From: Bacteroidaceae bacterium
GTDB taxonomy: Bacteria > Bacteroidota > Bacteroidia > Bacteroidales > Bacteroidaceae
Assembly (NCBI GenBank): GCA_900770665.1
Contig: CAAGKZ010000101.1
Location: forward strand, 1 to 32,705
Direction of reading: 5' to 3'
Length of the DNA: 32,705 bases
Shown here: piece by piece, positions 16,536 to 23,934 of the stretch
How positions within the stretch are numbered: the first letter of the stretch is position 1
Layout of the letters: every line of letters begins with the position of its first letter
Program-made: the position numbers and the translations under genes
Notes under the pieces: generated by a model
What the model was told of the DNA's origin: nothing
Database searches by the model: none
Seen by the model: the letters and a program-made list of their open reading frames with translations, nothing else

Positions 16536-18950
16536 ATGAGAAAATTTACTTTATTTTTAATGTCATTGTTCCTCTCAGTAGGTGCAATGGCGCAGACCAC
16601 CCAAAAGGTCGAGATTAATTTGACCACAAAAGCCGGTCAACCCGGTTATGTTTCATCACCACACGACCATGCGGTAATCAATCCCGACTCTGAATGGGAC
16701 AAAGGCGGTGTTGCAGCCCTCATTGACGGCAGTGCTGATACACACTTTCACACTGCATGGGAGAATGTCCCAGCAGGACCTCACTATTTCCAGGTTGACC
16801 TTGGCGAAGAAAACACTATCGGCGATTTTAGTTTTAACTACGTATCACGCAAAGACGCCCGCAGTGACTTCCCTTCAGAGTTTACAATCAAAGGAAGTAC
16901 CAACGGTAATGATTTCGAGCTGATCAAAGTCATCAATATCGACATGCCAAGCACAGCAGAAGCAGCTGCCGGCGAATCTTATTCATTTGATGTTACTGGT
17001 GTTACTAAAGAATACCGCTACTTGCGTTTTGAGGTAACAAACACTAAAAGTTACGACGACGCAGGCTATCGCACATACTTCCACGCTGCAGAGTTTGATC
17101 TTTTCAAAATAGTAACAGAAGAGACCGAGCGTGCAGATTATGTACACAACACCGGAAGCATGAATAGAAAGCAGGGAGAAGAGCGTGGACTAACTACATT
17201 CACCTTGACAGACGGCACCAATTCCTTGGAAGTTTCCAACATCCAGGATGCAAGTTCAAGAACAGCTCCTGTATATGTAGATAAGAGTTCAGTAAAATTC
17301 ACAACAACGCAGGGTGCAACGTTGAGTTTCTCTGCATTCAGTTACACAGGTTCTTGGATGCACGCATACGCTTATGTTGACTACAATAACGACTACAAGT
17401 TCATCTTGGAAAACAACAACAACGGTGAGGGTGAGGGTGAAATAGTTTCATACAACTACTACGATGGCAACGACATCACTGGTGCAACAGCAAGCCAGAG
17501 CGGTGCAATGTCCAGCGAGCACAATGGCAGCAAGACTTTGCCCGCATTTACTTTGCCTGCAAACCTTGCGCCGGGTGAATACCGCATGCGTATCAAAATT
17601 GACTGGAATAATCTTGATGCAGACTATGGTGCAAGCGATATCGCAGCAAACGGCGGTTGCCAGTGCGACATAACATTGGTTGTTGAGGAAAGCGCTGCAA
17701 ACAGTGAGGCTAAGGCTGAATTGAAGGATGCAATAGAAGAGTTGGATGCTTTCTTGGCTAGCATTTCTGTTGGTAATTGCATTACCCAGTATTCTACAAG
17801 CATTGTTTCTCCCGAGGCACAGATTGAAGGCGTAAAAAACTTCTACAACACAATCAATAGCGAAACCACAATTGAGTCTATTGAAGAGTACACAGCAGCT
17901 GTGCGCGAAATTAAAGAGTCGTACAAGGAGAATGTACTCGAGGATGGCAAGTTCTACCATATACGTTCAGTTGCTTATGAGAATGGTTACGTGTACGCGT
18001 CTCTCAGCGATGAAAAACCCACCGATGATAGAGAAGAACGCAATGGAATCCTTTGGAAAGCTACTACAGCTCCATCAAATACTGCTATTTGGAAGTGCGA
18101 GATTATTAATGATGTAATCTATTTCAAGAATATTCACACTGCAAGTTACATGAACGGACTTAGGTCACAGAGCCCAGGTGCTCTTTCAGAGACAGAAAAG
18201 GCACCTATTACAATTGAAAAGTTTGGCGATGGACAGGTGAAATTCATGGTGAATGGTGAACAGGCTCATGCTCAAAACTCTGCAGACGGATATCACAACT
18301 TTGTACCTTGGCCTGGTGAAAAAGGTTCAGCTTCGGCGTGGTATATTGAGGAGGCAACTGCCGGCGTACAGCCACACACTTTGACAGTAGGCGCTGCCGG
18401 CTATGCAACTTTGATGCTTGGATACAATACAACAATACCTGCTATCGATGGTGAGGATTGCGGTGTGTTTGTTGCTACTGTTGAGGGCGAATACGCTGTT
18501 CTGAAGGAGATTGAGGGCGTTCTTCCAGCAAATACCGCTGTAATTGTCAAGGCTGCTCCTGATGATTATACTTTCACATACACCACAGAGACTGCTATTG
18601 TTGAGAAAAACGCCCTTCGTGGTACACTTTATGACAAGAATATAGCAGAAGCAGCTTATGTTCTTGGTATTAGAGACGGCGTAGTTGGTTTGTACAGAGC
18701 TACTACAACTGGTGAAGCCGAGGGTACATTCCTCAATAATGCCAACAAGGCATACTTGCCAATGACCGATGGTGTGAACGCTGCTTCTTACAGCTTCCGT
18801 TTTGAGGGCGAGGGAACTACCGGCATCAACGAGGTGAAAGGTGAAAACGGAGAGGTGAAAGCTATCTTCGACCTCACAGGTCGCCGTGTTGAGGCTATCA
18901 CAGCTCCCGGTATCTACATTGTAAATGGTAAAAAGGTGCTTGTGAAGTAA
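16536..18950 (+). CDS. Exported discoidin-domain protein with a type IX-like C-terminal tail
   Basis: An 804-residue secreted protein. Its signal peptide is about 1-20 (ending GAMAQ). Residues 22-195 look like an F5/8 type C (discoidin) carbohydrate-binding fold (ALIDGSADTHFHTAWEN, HYFQVDLGEENTIGDFSFNY, YRYLRFEVTNTKS). Residues about 205-390 resemble a GEVED-type beta-sandwich (AYAYVDYNNDYKF, PGEYRMRIKIDWNN). A helical segment (about 392-465), a ricin-like region and a further beta domain follow. The last 38 residues (EVKGENGEVKAI, DLTGRRVEA, GIYIVNGKKVLVK) match the sialidase tail. No catalytic domain is evident, so glycan binding or surface display is the best guess. Whether the tail is processed depends on the host having a type IX system. 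A 55-residue peptide gene lies 77 bases downstream. Confidence 0.8.
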   Translation: MRKFTLFLMSLFLSVGAMAQTTQKVEINLTTKAGQPGYVSSPHDHAVINPDSEWDKGGVAALIDGSADTHFHTAWENVPAGPHYFQVDLGEENTIGDFSFNYVSRKDARSDFPSEFTIKGSTNGNDFELIKVINIDMPSTAEAAAGESYSFDVTGVTKEYRYLRFEVTNTKSYDDAGYRTYFHAAEFDLFKIVTEETERADYVHNTGSMNRKQGEERGLTTFTLTDGTNSLEVSNIQDASSRTAPVYVDKSSVKFTTTQGATLSFSAFSYTGSWMHAYAYVDYNNDYKFILENNNNGEGEGEIVSYNYYDGNDITGATASQSGAMSSEHNGSKTLPAFTLPANLAPGEYRMRIKIDWNNLDADYGASDIAANGGCQCDITLVVEESAANSEAKAELKDAIEELDAFLASISVGNCITQYSTSIVSPEAQIEGVKNFYNTINSETTIESIEEYTAAVREIKESYKENVLEDGKFYHIRSVAYENGYVYASLSDEKPTDDREERNGILWKATTAPSNTAIWKCEIINDVIYFKNIHTASYMNGLRSQSPGALSETEKAPITIEKFGDGQVKFMVNGEQAHAQNSADGYHNFVPWPGEKGSASAWYIEEATAGVQPHTLTVGAAGYATLMLGYNTTIPAIDGEDCGVFVATVEGEYAVLKEIEGVLPANTAVIVKAAPDDYTFTYTTETAIVEKNALRGTLYDKNIAEAAYVLGIRDGVVGLYRATTTGEAEGTFLNNANKAYLPMTDGVNAASYSFRFEGEGTTGINEVKGENGEVKAIFDLTGRRVEAITAPGIYIVNGKKVLVK
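18831..18865 (+). repeat. 35-base 3' tail cassette, copy 2
   Basis: It matches 3359-3393 at 34 of 35 bases. The only change converts K to E in the encoded EVKGENG(K/E)VKAI. Confidence 0.75.
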
Positions 18951-18959
18951 AATAATATA

Positions 18960-18993
18960 ATGTCTTTAGGGTCTTTAATGACTCTAAGGACAT
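18960..18993 (+). terminator. Hairpin between the tail protein and the small peptide gene
   Basis: A 14-base-pair stem including two G-T pairs (atgtctttagggtc with gactctaaggacat) around the loop tttaat. No T-run follows, so it may be an RNA processing or stability element, or a partial terminator, rather than a full stop. Confidence 0.55.
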
Positions 18994-19027
18994 TAATGAC
19001 TTTAAACGAATAAAACAATAACGATAT

Positions 19028-19195
19028 ATGAAAAAAACTTATGTATCACCTCTCATGGTAGAGGTAAACGTTGCAGCGGAGTCAATGCTTGCAGCATCAT
19101 TGCAAATGCACAGTGACAAGACAGTAGATACCTCAGCAGACGGTGGTCAGCTCTCAGGCAGCAGCCGCGGTGAGTGGGGTAATTTGTGGAACTAA
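19028..19195 (+). CDS. Short MKKTY-type peptide of 55 residues
   Basis: ATG at 19028 to TAA at 19193-19195. The peptide begins MKKTYVSPLMVEVNVA, followed by ESMLAAS and a polar Ser/Gly/Asp stretch with GG (ADGGQLSGSSRG), and ends GEWGNLWN. This plan (MKKTYxxP start, a mid LLAxS-like motif, a Gly/Asp-rich polar half and a C-terminal Trp) recurs in many short unannotated Bacteroidales proteins that I recognise by pattern; their function is not known to me. It has no classical signal peptide and could be a leader-core style precursor. It sits 77 bases after the discoidin protein with an intervening hairpin, so it may share its mRNA. A 46-base palindrome overlaps its stop codon. Confidence 0.75.
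   Translation: MKKTYVSPLMVEVNVAAESMLAASLQMHSDKTVDTSADGGQLSGSSRGEWGNLWN
19175..19189 (+). repeat. 15-base direct repeat encoding WGNLW, copy 1
   Basis: Bases tggggtaatttgtgg encode the peptide's C-terminal Trp motif. The same 15 bases recur at 19355-19369, exactly 180 bases later. Confidence 0.7.
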
Positions 19196-19234
19196 ACAGT
19201 TAGGAGCGCTTAAGCGCTCCTAACTGTTTAGTTC
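19189..19234. terminator. 46-base perfect palindrome overlapping the small peptide gene stop codon
   Basis: The arms are 23 bases each with no unpaired centre (core gcgcttaagcgc, outer ends gaactaaacag and ctgtttagttc). It starts in the last sense codons of the small peptide gene and includes its TAA. No T-run follows. It could form a strong RNA hairpin that blocks 3' exonucleases or stops transcription, or a DNA cruciform. Confidence 0.7.
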
Positions 19235-19354
19235 TAGGTGCCCCACGAACGAAGTGGAGACACGGAGTGGCTCCTTTAATGCGTGCAGAGGTAGGTCGCG
19301 CGTAGTGTGGTGCCAGTCACACCGCGCGGGCCTCGTTAAAGCGCGCATTGAAAA

Positions 19355-19369
19355 TGGGGTAATTTGTGG
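19355..19369 (+). repeat. 15-base direct repeat encoding WGNLW, copy 2 (remnant)
   Basis: It is identical to 19175-19189 and is also followed by an in-frame TAA (WGNLW then stop). An in-frame TGA one codon upstream of the shared block means it cannot be expressed as a peptide end. It looks like the remains of a duplicated small-peptide gene, or a mobile repeat end. Confidence 0.6.
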
Positions 19370-19408
19370 TAAACCACAGATTTACCTATGGGGTAACCTT
19401 TTGAGAAA

Positions 19409-19454
19409 AACAAAAAACAGGAGCAATCGTATACGATTGCTCCTGTTTTTTGTT
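19409..19454. terminator. 46-base palindromic bidirectional terminator
   Basis: Perfect 23-base arms around cgta/tacg, with A-runs on the left and T-runs on the right (core aggagcaatcgt/atacgattgctcct). It fits a strong two-way intrinsic terminator. It is the first full terminator found downstream of the small peptide gene. Confidence 0.8.
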
Positions 19455-19482
19455 ATAGATAAAGCACACTGCAAAAGGCCAA

Positions 19483-19564
19483 GCGTAGCGCTCCCTCCCC
19501 TCAGCCACTTTGTGGCAGCTCCCCTCAGGCAGGGGAGCAGTTTAAAAGTCATGCCACGCGGGGT
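19483..19564 (-). repeat. Long structured intergenic repeat, copy 1
   Basis: The minus strand reads accccgcgtggcatgac, then nested hairpins (ctcccctgcctgaggggag and agctgccacaaagtggct), then gaggggagggagcgctacgc. The same order of end blocks with different inner hairpins appears at 23597-23672. Confidence 0.55.
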
Positions 19565-19629
19565 GCGATTAGGCGGCTTTGTCAATTATTTAATCGACAA
19601 TGCGCGCAGCGAAAACCACGATTAAGTGA

Positions 19630-19660
19630 GTGAAACATAAAGCTTGCTTTAATGTTTTAC
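19630..19660 (+). repeat. Covarying hairpin repeat, copy 1
   Basis: A hairpin with arms gtgaaacataaagc and gctttaatgttttac, one bulged A and a tt loop. It matches 26767-26797 except that two base pairs (A-T, T-A here) are G-C and C-G there, so both partners changed and the stem is kept. Confidence 0.65.
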
Positions 19661-19773
19661 AGCGAACAAAGTGGTTTCGCGAAAGCAAAGGTCGCGGGCT
19701 GCACGGACACTGGTCATGCCCCGCGGGTCGCGAATACTATTTAACGTCCAAAGGGGCGAAAGGGGCGAAAAGG

Positions 19774-19816
19774 CCATTCAGTTTCCCTGACGGGTAACTG
19801 CTTTCCTGAGGGGCAA
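19774..19816 (+). repeat. Local duplicated element, copy 1
   Basis: It shares an ordered series of blocks (ccatt, ccctgacggg, a ctg/cttgcctt segment and ggggcaa) with 19885-19925. Copy 2 is more palindromic. Confidence 0.45.
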
Positions 19817-19884
19817 GCGCATAGCTGACGCTAGCGCAAATGAATTTCAATGCCCCAAAAGGGCTTCAAAGGCTACAAGGCTTT

Positions 19885-19925
19885 CCATTTGCCCTGACGG
19901 GCAAGGCTTGCCTTGGGAGGGGCAA
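19885..19925 (+). repeat. Local duplicated element, copy 2
   Basis: It holds the nested palindromes tgccctgacgggca and caaggcttgccttg and ends in ggggcaa. It aligns with 19774-19816 with gaps. Confidence 0.45.
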
Positions 19926-19955
19926 AAAAGGCGGCTCACATATGTGAGCCGCCTT
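19922..19955 (-). terminator. Intrinsic terminator of the C1B peptidase gene
   Basis: A 28-base perfect palindrome (aaggcggctcacat/atgtgagccgcctt, 19928-19955), followed on the minus strand by a run of six T. It lies 31 bases past the peptidase stop codon. Confidence 0.85.
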
Positions 19956-19986
19956 CTAACATACGTTAGGGAATGGTCATCCATTT

Positions 19987-21171
19987 TTACTTGATACCCA
20001 ACTTCTTGCGGATATCCTTTGGAATAGCGTTCTTGTGAACAACAATATTCATTGTTTTGTAACGTGCAAATGCCTTTGAAGCATACCATATACCCTTGTA
20101 TGTACCGGCCTCGCCCCAAGAGTTCTTAACCATGTAGTACTCTACACCGTTCTTGTCCTTAGCGATACCATAAATCTGCATACCGTGGTCGTCTGTTGTC
20201 TCCCAGTTGTCGTAAGCAATCTGACGCTCCTCCTGTGTACACCACTTCTCTGTTGGGTTAGGAGTATTCTTCTTCTCCTCCTCGCTGAGGTTAAGCCATC
20301 TTGCCATGTCAGAACCCTGAAGGTCGGCGCTGTTTGCATCAGCAGGCATATAAGCCTTGCCATCGCGTGTAAAGCCCTTCTCGCTCACGTCGCTACCCCA
20401 TGCAATGGTGTAACCCTCCATGATAGCGTTGTCAAACACCTGCATCAACTCATCGATAGGAAGGTTGTATGACTGTGCCCAACGCCAGTTGTCCTGAATC
20501 TCAAGAACGAATGGCTTGTAGAATGGGTGGTGTGTGTAAGATGTCAAAGAGATGTAGTCGGCAGCATTCAAACCGAGTGACTGGTAGAATGATGCAGGAG
20601 TATACTCCTTGCCATTGTAAGTGAACTTCTCGGGACGCTCGCCAAGGTAGATGTCGTGAACAGCCTCGATAGCCTTCTTCCAAAGTGGCTGACCCTCGGG
20701 GTCTACCTGCAAGCTGCGGTGCTTGCCCTTTGCAATAGCTGCAACAACAGCATCGCTGACAGCTGAAAGCTCGTTGTGGTTGCTGAGTTCCTTGCCATAC
20801 ATTACACCGGGACGCATCTCGGCCTCGGGAACGAGACCGAATGTCTCCATACCATAGATTACATCGTAGAACGAACCGCCCTGTGAGAAAGATACATCGC
20901 CGTGAGTACGCACTGCCTTGTCGGCACGGTCGAGGTATGTGTTGTGAACAATGTACATCTCAGAGAGATCGTACTCGCCCTTGCCCATACGCAGAAGCTC
21001 TGACTCAATGAATGCCAATGATGAATAGCACCAGCATGTACCTGCCTGGTTCTGGTTCTTGATGCTTGTGATAGGATTCTCCTTCACAACTGTAAATTCA
21101 GGAGCTGCCTCCTGTGCCACTGCGCCAAAGCCTACGAAAGCAAGCGCAGCCAATAAAAGATTCTTCTTCAT
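19987..21171 (-). CDS. Exported C1B cysteine peptidase (bleomycin hydrolase/PepC-like)
   Basis: A 394-residue peptidase of the papain-like C1B group, which trim peptides as aminopeptidases. A signal peptide spans about 1-19 (ending GAVA). The active site is clear: Q40 in IKNQNQAGTCWCYSS with catalytic C46, H329 in DDHGMQIYG, and N350 in VKNSWGE. Classical family members such as PepC and bleomycin hydrolase are cytosolic; an exported form is common in Bacteroidetes and would work in the periplasm. It follows recA by 27 bases on the same strand and ends at a strong terminator, so it may be the last gene of the 23522-19987 transcript. Confidence 0.9.
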   Translation of the reverse strand: MKKNLLLAALAFVGFGAVAQEAAPEFTVVKENPITSIKNQNQAGTCWCYSSLAFIESELLRMGKGEYDLSEMYIVHNTYLDRADKAVRTHGDVSFSQGGSFYDVIYGMETFGLVPEAEMRPGVMYGKELSNHNELSAVSDAVVAAIAKGKHRSLQVDPEGQPLWKKAIEAVHDIYLGERPEKFTYNGKEYTPASFYQSLGLNAADYISLTSYTHHPFYKPFVLEIQDNWRWAQSYNLPIDELMQVFDNAIMEGYTIAWGSDVSEKGFTRDGKAYMPADANSADLQGSDMARWLNLSEEEKKNTPNPTEKWCTQEERQIAYDNWETTDDHGMQIYGIAKDKNGVEYYMVKNSWGEAGTYKGIWYASKAFARYKTMNIVVHKNAIPKDIRKKLGIK

Positions 21172-21198
21172 AGTATAAAAATGGTTTATTGTTGTTTT

Positions 21199-22236
21199 TT
21201 ACTCTGCCACTACATCAGTGTTGCCCTTGATAGCCTCGGCAATCTTTGCCTCGAGTTCCTCGGCAAGTTCGGGATTGTCGGCAATGAGCGCCTTTGTACG
21301 GTCACGACCCTGTGCAAGCTTGGTGTCATTGTAGCTGAAGAACGAGCCGCTCTTCTTGATGATGCCGTACTGCACACCAAGGTCAACAATCTCGCCTGTA
21401 CGTGAGATACCCTCGCCGAACATGATGTCGAACTCGGCCTTGCGGAACGGAGGAGCAACCTTGTTCTTCACAACCTTCACGCGAACAGAGTTACCGATAG
21501 CGTCCTCGCCATCCTTCAACTGAGTCACGCGACGGATATCCAAACGAACCGATGAGTAGAACTTCAAAGCGTTACCACCTGTTGTTGTCTCGGGGTTACC
21601 GAACATTACTCCAATCTTCTCACGCAACTGGTTGATGAAGATACAAGTTGTCTTTGTCTTGCTGATTGCAGATGTGAGCTTACGCAATGCCTGAGACATG
21701 AGACGTGCCTGCAATCCCACCTTGTTGTCACCCATCTCGCCCTCAATCTCGGCCTTTGGAGTAAGAGCCGCAACAGAGTCGATTACGATGATGTCGATAG
21801 CCGATGAGCGGATAAGCTGCTCGGCAATCTCAAGTGCCTGCTCACCGCAGTCGGGCTGCGAAATCAAGAGGTTGTCGATATCCACGCCCAACTTCTGCGC
21901 ATAGAAGCGGTCAAAAGCGTGCTCGGCATCGATGATGGCTGCAATGCCGCCCATCTTCTGCGCCTCGGCAATCGCGTGGATTGCAAGTGTTGTCTTACCC
22001 GATGACTCGGGACCGTAAATCTCAATTATACGGCCACGTGAATAACCGCCCACACCAAGCGCAGCGTTCAAACCTACCGAACCGGTTGGAATGACATCAA
22101 CATCTTCAAAATTGTCATCGCCAAGTTTCATGATAGAACCCTTGCCGAAGTTCTTCTCTATCTTGTCCATCGCAGCCTGCAAGGCACGCAACTTCTCGTT
22201 GCCCGCGATGTTGTCAAGTTCTTCTTTCTTTGCCAT
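21199..22236 (-). CDS. recA: Recombinase RecA
   Basis: A 345-residue homologous recombination and SOS co-protease protein. The Walker A motif GPESSGKT is at 75-82. Other family blocks are AFIDAEHAFD-like text (IIDAEHAFDRFYA), DNLLISQPDCGEQALEI, VDSVAALTPKAEIEGEMGD and FINQLREKIGVMFGNPE, then GGNALKFYSSVRLDIRR. Length and motifs are normal. It lies 53 bases after the saccharopine-dehydrogenase-like gene and 27 before the peptidase gene. No LexA-type operator was recognised in the short upstream gap. Confidence 0.97.
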   Translation of the reverse strand: MAKKEELDNIAGNEKLRALQAAMDKIEKNFGKGSIMKLGDDNFEDVDVIPTGSVGLNAALGVGGYSRGRIIEIYGPESSGKTTLAIHAIAEAQKMGGIAAIIDAEHAFDRFYAQKLGVDIDNLLISQPDCGEQALEIAEQLIRSSAIDIIVIDSVAALTPKAEIEGEMGDNKVGLQARLMSQALRKLTSAISKTKTTCIFINQLREKIGVMFGNPETTTGGNALKFYSSVRLDIRRVTQLKDGEDAIGNSVRVKVVKNKVAPPFRKAEFDIMFGEGISRTGEIVDLGVQYGIIKKSGSFFSYNDTKLAQGRDRTKALIADNPELAEELEAKIAEAIKGNTDVVAE

Positions 22237-22289
22237 AATCTTCTATAGTTGTTTTAAAAAGGGGCGGGTGCCCACCCCACTATTCAATA

Positions 22290-23522
22290 TCAAAGTTCGA
22301 GATCTTTATCAAACTCCTCATGCCAAGGCAATCCATGAATGTTAAGCTGCTCCATGAATGGATCCGGGTCGAACTGTTCTACATTCCAAACACCGGGTTT
22401 GCTCCATATACCTTTCAAGAACATCATTGCACCAATCATAGCAGGAACACCTGTTGTGTAGCTTACGCCCTGCATACCGGTCTCCTTGTAGGCCTCCTGG
22501 TGGCTGCAGTTGTTGTAGACATAGTATGTGTGCTCCTTGCCGTCCTTGATACCACGGATGCGGCAACCGATTGATGTCTCGCCCTCGTAGTTCTCGCCCA
22601 ATTCCTGTGGGTTGGGAAGCACTGCCTTGAGGAACTGCAGAGGAACAATCTTTACCACCTCTTCGCCGGTACCGTCGGCTTTGGGTGCCTTGTACTCCAC
22701 CTCATCTATGCGGCTCATGCCAATGTTCTGAATCACATCCAGATAGGTCAGATACTGCTGGCCGAAGGTCATCCAGAAACGGGCACGTTTAATGGTCGGG
22801 AAGTTGATTACAAGACTTTCAATCTCCTCGTGATGCAAAAGATAGCTTTCGCGTGGACCTATGTTAGGATATGTGATTGGCTGATGAATCTCCATGGGCT
22901 CGGTCTCAATATACTTTCCATCCTGGTAGTAAAGTCCCTTCTGAGTGATTTCACGGATATTGATTTCGGGATTGAAGTTGGTAGCGAATGCCTTATGATG
23001 GTTTCCGGCATTGCAGTCAACGATATCAAGGTAGTGGATTTCGTCGAAATAGTGCTTTGCTGCATAAGCGGTATACACGCTGGTCACACCCGGGTCGAAT
23101 CCGCAACCCAAAATGGCGCAAAGACCGGCTTTCTCGAAGCGTTCGCGATAAGCCCACTGCCAACTGTACTCGAAGTGAGCCTCATCCTTGGGCTCATAGT
23201 TGGCGGTATCCATATAGTTGCAACCTGTCTGCAGACAAGCCTCCATGATAGTGAGGTCCTGATAAGGCAAGGCCAGGTTCATCACGATATCGGGTTTGTA
23301 TGAGCCAAGCAGTTCCACAAGCTGTTCTACACTGTCAGCATCCACCTGTGCTGTCTGCACGTTTGTTCCGTACTTCTTGTTAAGCACGTCGGCCAATGCA
23401 TCGCACTTCTTTTTTGTACGGCTGGCAATCATTATCTCGGTAAACACCTCTGTATTCTGGCACACTTTATGCGCCGCAACAGTAGCCACGCCTCCGGCTC
23501 CTATAATCAGAACTTTTCCCAT
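22290..23522 (-). CDS. Carboxynorspermidine/carboxyspermidine dehydrogenase (saccharopine dehydrogenase fold)
   Basis: A 410-residue cytosolic NAD(P)-dependent enzyme. The Rossmann motif is VLIIGAGGVATVAAHK at 4-19. Family blocks are IVMNLALPYQDLTIMEACL (about 79-97), TGCNYMDTANYEP and CGFDPGVTSVY. In polyamine synthesis this family joins a diamine to aspartate semialdehyde, giving carboxy(nor)spermidine, which a decarboxylase turns into (nor)spermidine; this route is known in Bacteroides and Vibrio. The length and end match that group better than the longer eukaryotic saccharopine dehydrogenases. The decarboxylase partner is not in the window. It leads a same-strand run with recA. Confidence 0.85.
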   Translation of the reverse strand: MGKVLIIGAGGVATVAAHKVCQNTEVFTEIMIASRTKKKCDALADVLNKKYGTNVQTAQVDADSVEQLVELLGSYKPDIVMNLALPYQDLTIMEACLQTGCNYMDTANYEPKDEAHFEYSWQWAYRERFEKAGLCAILGCGFDPGVTSVYTAYAAKHYFDEIHYLDIVDCNAGNHHKAFATNFNPEINIREITQKGLYYQDGKYIETEPMEIHQPITYPNIGPRESYLLHHEEIESLVINFPTIKRARFWMTFGQQYLTYLDVIQNIGMSRIDEVEYKAPKADGTGEEVVKIVPLQFLKAVLPNPQELGENYEGETSIGCRIRGIKDGKEHTYYVYNNCSHQEAYKETGMQGVSYTTGVPAMIGAMMFLKGIWSKPGVWNVEQFDPDPFMEQLNIHGLPWHEEFDKDLEL

Positions 23523-23596
23523 TTTACTGAACGATTAAAAGTTGATAAATATCTTTATTATTACTGTTTCTATTACAAACACACTTTTTGTCTGCT

Positions 23597-23672
23597 ACCC
23601 ACGCGGCATGACAACTCTCCCGCTTTTTAAAGAGAGAGTACGGCTTTAGCCGGGAGGGAGTTTACGCTACGC
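23597..23672 (+). repeat. Long structured intergenic repeat, copy 2
   Basis: It reads acccacgcggcatgac, then a hairpin (ctctcccgctttttaaagagag), a second hairpin cggctttagccg, and gggagggagtttacgctacgc. The end blocks match the reverse complement of 19483-19564 while the inner stems differ. Confidence 0.55.
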
Positions 23673-23846
23673 ACACTACACAGCACAAGCTATGCAATAT
23701 ACATTTTCACAAAAGTAATACAAAAAAAACATAAATGCAACGGTGCAAAGGCAAGCGCAATTACTTTTTATAAAAAAACTTATAAACAATTCCCATGCTA
23801 TCAGTTTCCGATTATCGAACAACAATATGCCAAACCGTGCAAAACA

Positions 23847-23894
23847 TGACACAATGTCACACAATTTCTTTTTATTTGGCAGTAAAAAGTGCCA
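23847..23894. promoter_or_regulatory. Two inverted repeats upstream of dnaK, possible operators
   Basis: TGACA-caa-TGTCA (23847-23859) and TGGCA-gtaaaaag-TGCCA (23877-23894) lie 131-178 bases before the dnaK start. Neither matches the HrcA operator CIRCE. They may bind an unidentified regulator. Confidence 0.4.
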
Positions 23895-23934
23895 CAAAAG
23901 CAGAGTATGACAAAATAGAAACATCAAAAACCCT

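Larger units (their letters stand above)
19236..19986. other. Non-coding island rich in palindromes and degenerate repeats
   Basis: About 750 bases hold no credible gene. The reading frames present run straight through palindromes and match nothing I recognise. It contains a second copy of the WGNLW-coding 15-mer, a 46-base palindromic terminator, a long structured repeat related to 23597-23672, a covarying hairpin repeat related to 26767-26797, and a local duplication at 19774-19816 and 19885-19925. It ends with the terminator of the peptidase gene. The density of such elements suggests a landing zone for miniature repeats. Confidence 0.65.

Noticed and set aside
19254..19625. Plus-strand frame of 123 codons in the repeat island
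   Set aside because: It reads through the 46-base terminator palindrome (giving the same KNRSNRIRLLLFF stretch on both strands) and through a structured repeat. No domain or promoter is seen.
19236..19986. Insertion sequence or transposon
   Set aside because: No transposase reading frame, no paired terminal repeats around a gene, and no clear target duplication; only small non-coding repeats are seen.
23847..23894. HrcA/CIRCE operator before dnaK
   Set aside because: CIRCE needs TTAGCACTC-N9-GAGTGCTAA; the repeats here have other arms and shorter spacers.
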